The position numbers and the translations under genes are program-made. DNA of 8,907 nt, taken from Vulcanisaeta distributa. GTDB lineage: Archaea; Thermoproteota; Thermoprotei; Thermoproteales; Thermocladiaceae. The notes under the pieces were generated by a model. The model worked only from the letters and a program-made list of their open reading frames with translations, searched no databases and was not told the DNA's origin. The stretch is from NCBI GenBank assembly GCA_002506645.1, contig DAXY01000032.1, positions 7,870-16,776 on the forward strand, given 5' to 3'. The stretch's first letter is position 1. Every line of letters begins with the position of its first letter. Shown in pieces: positions 6,423 through 8,907 of this stretch.

Positions 6423-7331
6423 TTATTCCATGAGTGTGCTCACGCCAGTCTTGTTCACGGGCATCCTCCAGTCGATACCCAGGGTCCTCATGGACACCCT
6501 AGGCACTATCGGCGTCTTCCTCTTATGTTCGGTGTTCAGTACCCTACGCCATACGGCATTCACGAGCTCGATAGGCTTGCCCGTGGCCTCCGCCGCCTGT
6601 TCAATGCTCATTCTATAATCAACGAGTGCGTGGAGTATCACGTCAATATCCTCATACCTAAGTCCAAGCTCGCCCTCCGCCGTTTGGCCCTCCCAGAGCC
6701 TTGGGCTTGAGGGCTTGAAGGCAATGCTATCCGGCAGGCCTAGGTACCTGCCGAGATATCTAACCTGCGTCTTGTATAGGTCGCCTATTGGTAGTATGTC
6801 AACACCACCATCTCCGTACTTCGTGAAGTACCCAATCAATAACTCGCTCTTATCCCCAGTACCCGCAACAACCTTATTGAACTTATTGGCGAAGTAGTAG
6901 AGTAGGGTCATTCTAATCCTTGGGAGTAGGTTGCCGGCCGCTATCCTGTCGCTCTCGTCAAACTCGGGTATTGACTCGGCGAAGGAGCTCCTTATCCTGC
7001 CAATGTCTATGTAGTAGTACTTAATCCCCAGGGCCTCGGCGACGTACTTAGCGTCCCTAATGTCCTCGGGCGGCGTCGTTTTATAAGGCAGGACTAGGCC
7101 AATGACGTTGTCCCTACCCAACGCCTTGACGAGTAGGTATGCCGTGACGCTTGAGTCAACGCCGCCGCTAAGCCCTATAACCGCTCCCGTAGCCCCGGAA
7201 TCTCTTACGTAGGACCTTATGAAGTCGGTGATCCTCCGCGTCACGTAGTCATAGTCAATGCGTATTAAGTCCTCAAGGGTTATCCTGGGCATAGGCAGTT
7301 CGGTGATTAATAACTTATATTGCTTACCCAT
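6423..7331 (-). CDS. nadE: NAD synthetase, synthetase domain only (ammonia-type or catalytic subunit of a split enzyme)
   Basis: It adenylates nicotinic acid adenine dinucleotide with ATP and amidates it to NAD, the last step of NAD synthesis. The 302-residue protein has the N-type ATP-pyrophosphatase loop SGGVDSS (55-61), GTGDKSELLIGYFTKYGDGG (157-176), the DLYKTQVR segment (184-191), WEGQTAEGELG (213-223) and the C-terminal EHKR motif (268-271). The usual GQTDE is GQTAE here, with Ala218 in place of Asp. There is no N-terminal glutaminase domain. A nitrilase-fold gene with glutaminase signatures lies directly upstream in the opposite direction, so glutamine may be the true nitrogen source through a separate subunit. 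The ATG at 7331 is followed by 23 residues not typical of the family core; Met14 is a possible alternative start. Downstream lies the membrane protein/queF-L pair, 33 bases away with its own TATA-like box. Confidence 0.95.
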   Translation of the reverse strand: MGKQYKLLITELPMPRITLEDLIRIDYDYVTRRITDFIRSYVRDSGATGAVIGLSGGVDSSVTAYLLVKALGRDNVIGLVLPYKTTPPEDIRDAKYVAEALGIKYYYIDIGRIRSSFAESIPEFDESDRIAAGNLLPRIRMTLLYYFANKFNKVVAGTGDKSELLIGYFTKYGDGGVDILPIGDLYKTQVRYLGRYLGLPDSIAFKPSSPRLWEGQTAEGELGLRYEDIDVILHALVDYRMSIEQAAEATGKPIELVNAVWRRVLNTEHKRKTPIVPRVSMRTLGIDWRMPVNKTGVSTLME

Positions 7332-7346
7332 TGCATTTTGGGGTTT

Positions 7347-7357
7347 GTATTTTAATT
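7347..7357. promoter_or_regulatory. Shared AT-rich promoter element between nadE and the glutaminase-like gene
   Basis: The 47-base spacer between the two divergent start codons holds one AT-rich block. On the plus strand TATTTTAA (7348-7355) is centred 27-28 bases before the ATG at 7379, ideal for a leaderless transcript. On the minus strand AATTAAAA (7357-7350) is centred about 22 bases before the nadE ATG at 7331, a little close but usable. If both genes use it, one TATA-binding event would serve only one direction at a time, or two overlapping boxes exist. Confidence 0.45.
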
Positions 7358-7378
7358 CCCAGATGAGACCACTAACTA

Positions 7379-8278
7379 ATGCTTAGGGTTCACCTACTCC
7401 AATACAGTAGTAAGTTGGGTGATGTGGAGTTCAACCTGAACAGGTTAATCAAGGCCATGGAGAGCCTGTGCGTGGGCGATGGGGCTGACTTGATAGTGAC
7501 GCCTGAGCTCTACCTACCGGGCTACATGTCCAGGGACATGTTCTTCCAAATAGCGGAGCCGATAGGTGGCAGGACAATCACGAGGCTGGCGATGGAGGCT
7601 AGGAGGAGGAATTGCCACGTGATTGTGGGCTTTGCCGAAAGGAATGAGGACACACACGTACTCTATAACACCGCGGTTGCGGTGGGACCAGACGGAGTAC
7701 TTGCCGTGTATAGGAAGAGGCACTTACCATCGTACGGCGTGTTTGATGAGTATAGGTACTTCGGCATTGGTAAGGGCGATATACCTGTGATCAACATTAA
7801 CGGCCATAGGGTCGGCATAGCGATATGCTATGACGCCTTCTACCCAGAGGTCTCGAGGGCCATGATGCTCAGGGGGGCGGAGGTCCATGTCTACATAAGC
7901 GCGGCGCCGGACATGTCCAGGCTACACTTCGAAACGTTCATGGTGGCCAGGGCCCTGGAGAACGTGGCATACACCGTGTATGTAAACACGGTTGGTCAAT
8001 ACGACGGGCTGGGCTTCTTCGGCGGTAGTCACGTGGTTAACCCACTGGGTAACGTATTAGTTAAGGCTAAGTACTATGAGGAGGATGTTAAGACCGTGGA
8101 GATTGACCCAAGCGATGTCGTTAATTACAGGAGCCATAGGCCAATACTCAAGGACCTTGACCCAAGCGATGTGGACCTAGTTGTGAAGGCCCTTAATGAG
8201 TACTTGAACCCAAGACCACCCATCATTAGGGCTGAGAAAAAGGAGGTGCAGCAATTGGCAGTTACTGACGGCGGGTAA
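7379..8278 (+). CDS. Nitrilase-superfamily amidohydrolase, probable stand-alone glutaminase subunit of NAD synthetase
   Basis: The 299-residue protein has the complete nitrilase triad: Glu43 (TPELYLPGY), Lys113 (YRKRHLP) and Cys150 (IAICYDAFYPE). Glu124 is the usual second glutamate. The segment RHLPSYGVFDEYRYF (114-128) closely follows the LPNYGVFDE-type motif that I know from the glutaminase domain of glutamine-dependent NAD synthetases, rather than that of omega-amidases or beta-ureidopropionases. Those two-domain enzymes carry this domain fused in front of the synthetase; here it is separate and divergent from a synthetase-only nadE. The inferred role is to release ammonia from glutamine and pass it to NadE. 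The ATG at 7379 lies 27-28 bases from a TATA-like box and has no Shine-Dalgarno. The C-terminus (about 283-299) is a charged, probably flexible tail beyond the fold. A general amidase role cannot be excluded from sequence alone. Confidence 0.88.
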   Translation: MLRVHLLQYSSKLGDVEFNLNRLIKAMESLCVGDGADLIVTPELYLPGYMSRDMFFQIAEPIGGRTITRLAMEARRRNCHVIVGFAERNEDTHVLYNTAVAVGPDGVLAVYRKRHLPSYGVFDEYRYFGIGKGDIPVININGHRVGIAICYDAFYPEVSRAMMLRGAEVHVYISAAPDMSRLHFETFMVARALENVAYTVYVNTVGQYDGLGFFGGSHVVNPLGNVLVKAKYYEEDVKTVEIDPSDVVNYRSHRPILKDLDPSDVDLVVKALNEYLNPRPPIIRAEKKEVQQLAVTDGG

Positions 8279-8285
8279 TTCCTGA

Positions 8286-8290
8286 TTTTT
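8286..8290 (+). terminator. Possible T-tract terminator after the glutaminase-like gene
   Basis: A run of five T lies 8 bases after the TAA stop codon at 8276-8278, in the 38-base gap before the convergent isocitrate dehydrogenase gene. Short T-tracts can end archaeal transcripts. There is no hairpin and the run is short, so this is weak. No comparable T-tract is seen for the minus-strand gene. Confidence 0.3.
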
Positions 8291-8316
8291 ACAAACCCAA
8301 GCCCTTATTAAATTAA

Positions 8317-8907
8317 TCACTTCAGTTGGTCCATTATCTCAATCAATGCATCGCCAAACTCCTTAGTGCCCAGTGGCTGGACCCCCATGTACCTCGCCAG
8401 GTCCTGCGTAACCTTCCTCTGGTTAATGGCCTCGGTTATTGCCCTATCAATTAAGTCCGCAGCCTCCCTCCAGCCCATGAACCTAAGCATTAACTCACCG
8501 CCCCTAATTATACCCGTTGGGTTGGCCACGTTCTTGCCCGCGTACTTGGGCGCCGTGCCGTGCACCGCCTCGAACATGCCGCCCGTATCGCCGACGTTGG
8601 CTCCGCCGAGCACGCCAATATCGCCTATGAGGGCCCCTGCCGCATCGCTTATGTAGTCGCCGTTTAGGTTCGGCGCGAGTATCACGTCATAGTTCTCAGG
8701 TCTCGTTATTATCTGCTGGAACATGTTATCTGCAATCCTATCATTAACGAGTATCTTACCTGGCGGCACCTTACCTCCATAGAGCTTATTCACCTCCTCC
8801 TCAGTAACTACGTAGTCCCTAAACTCCTTAAGCGCGACCTCGTAGGCCCACTCCCTGAAGGCGCCCTCCGTGTACTTCATTATGTTGCCCTTATGCATTA
8901 TCGTCAC
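8317..8907 (-). CDS. icd: Isocitrate dehydrogenase (probably NADP-dependent), C-terminal part; 5' end beyond the window
   Basis: It oxidatively decarboxylates isocitrate to 2-oxoglutarate in the cytoplasm. The visible 196 residues are open to the right edge; the codon at the edge is GTG but is an internal valine. The sequence opens with TIMHKGNIMKYTEGAF, matching the conserved VTxxHKGNIMKxTEGAF segment found in the middle of E. coli-type Icd. The lysine here is the catalytic one of the small domain. Further on are the metal and substrate-binding NLNGDYISD (80-88) and the coenzyme-binding loop FEAVHGTAPKYAGKNVANP (111-129). The Lys/Tyr pair in HGTAPKYAG, rather than the Asp/Ile pair of NAD enzymes, points to NADP. 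The protein ends at a normal C-terminus (IEIMDQLK). The full protein should be about 400-430 residues, so roughly half is missing. It converges on the glutaminase-like gene. The family is certain and the cofactor likely. Confidence 0.94.
   Translation of the reverse strand: MTIMHKGNIMKYTEGAFREWAYEVALKEFRDYVVTEEEVNKLYGGKVPPGKILVNDRIADNMFQQIITRPENYDVILAPNLNGDYISDAAGALIGDIGVLGGANVGDTGGMFEAVHGTAPKYAGKNVANPTGIIRGGELMLRFMGWREAADLIDRAITEAINQRKVTQDLARYMGVQPLGTKEFGDALIEIMDQLK

Overview
This window looks like chromosomal DNA from a hyperthermophilic crenarchaeon, most likely a Thermoproteales member of the Vulcanisaeta/Caldivirga type. The lineage call is an inference from gene content and style, not from a marker gene. 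It rests on four things: topoisomerase VI subunit A, a QueF-Like archaeosine enzyme of the kind known from Thermoproteales, heavy use of AGG for arginine, and start codons with no Shine-Dalgarno sequence but with an AT-rich TATA-like box about 25-28 nt upstream (leaderless transcripts). The DNA is almost entirely coding, with ten genes and no gap longer than about 90 bases. I see no rRNA, tRNA, CRISPR array, insertion sequence or long repeat.

Left third (1-3330, all minus strand): a partial VTT/DedA-like membrane protein gene is joined by a one-base TAATG overlap to a membrane-anchored Lon-like (S16-clan) protease whose catalytic domain should lie outside the cell. Upstream, in the same direction but with its own promoter region between, is ornithine carbamoyltransferase (argF). 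ArgF is divergent from topoisomerase VI subunit A (3411-4520, plus), which has no subunit B beside it. After a 61-base gap comes moaA (4582-5553, plus), for molybdenum/tungsten cofactor synthesis, with an unusual C-terminus.

Middle (5522-7331, minus): moaA converges on, and overlaps by 32 bases, a gene for QueF-Like amidinotransferase (archaeosine in tRNA). That gene overlaps an upstream gene for a two-helix membrane protein with a PH-like soluble domain. Next upstream is an ammonia-type NAD synthetase (nadE).

Right (7379-8907): divergent from nadE across a 47-base spacer is a stand-alone nitrilase-fold protein carrying the motif typical of the glutaminase domain of glutamine-dependent NAD synthetases. 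The two genes probably encode a split, two-subunit glutamine-dependent NAD synthetase run from a shared promoter region. The window ends with the C-terminal half of an isocitrate dehydrogenase gene (minus strand, running off the right edge).

Most of the window is core metabolism. The points that deserve a second look are the split NAD synthetase pair, the extracytoplasmic protease coupled to a VTT membrane protein, the altered MoaA tail and GTP-binding motif, and the QueF-Like/PH-like pairing.
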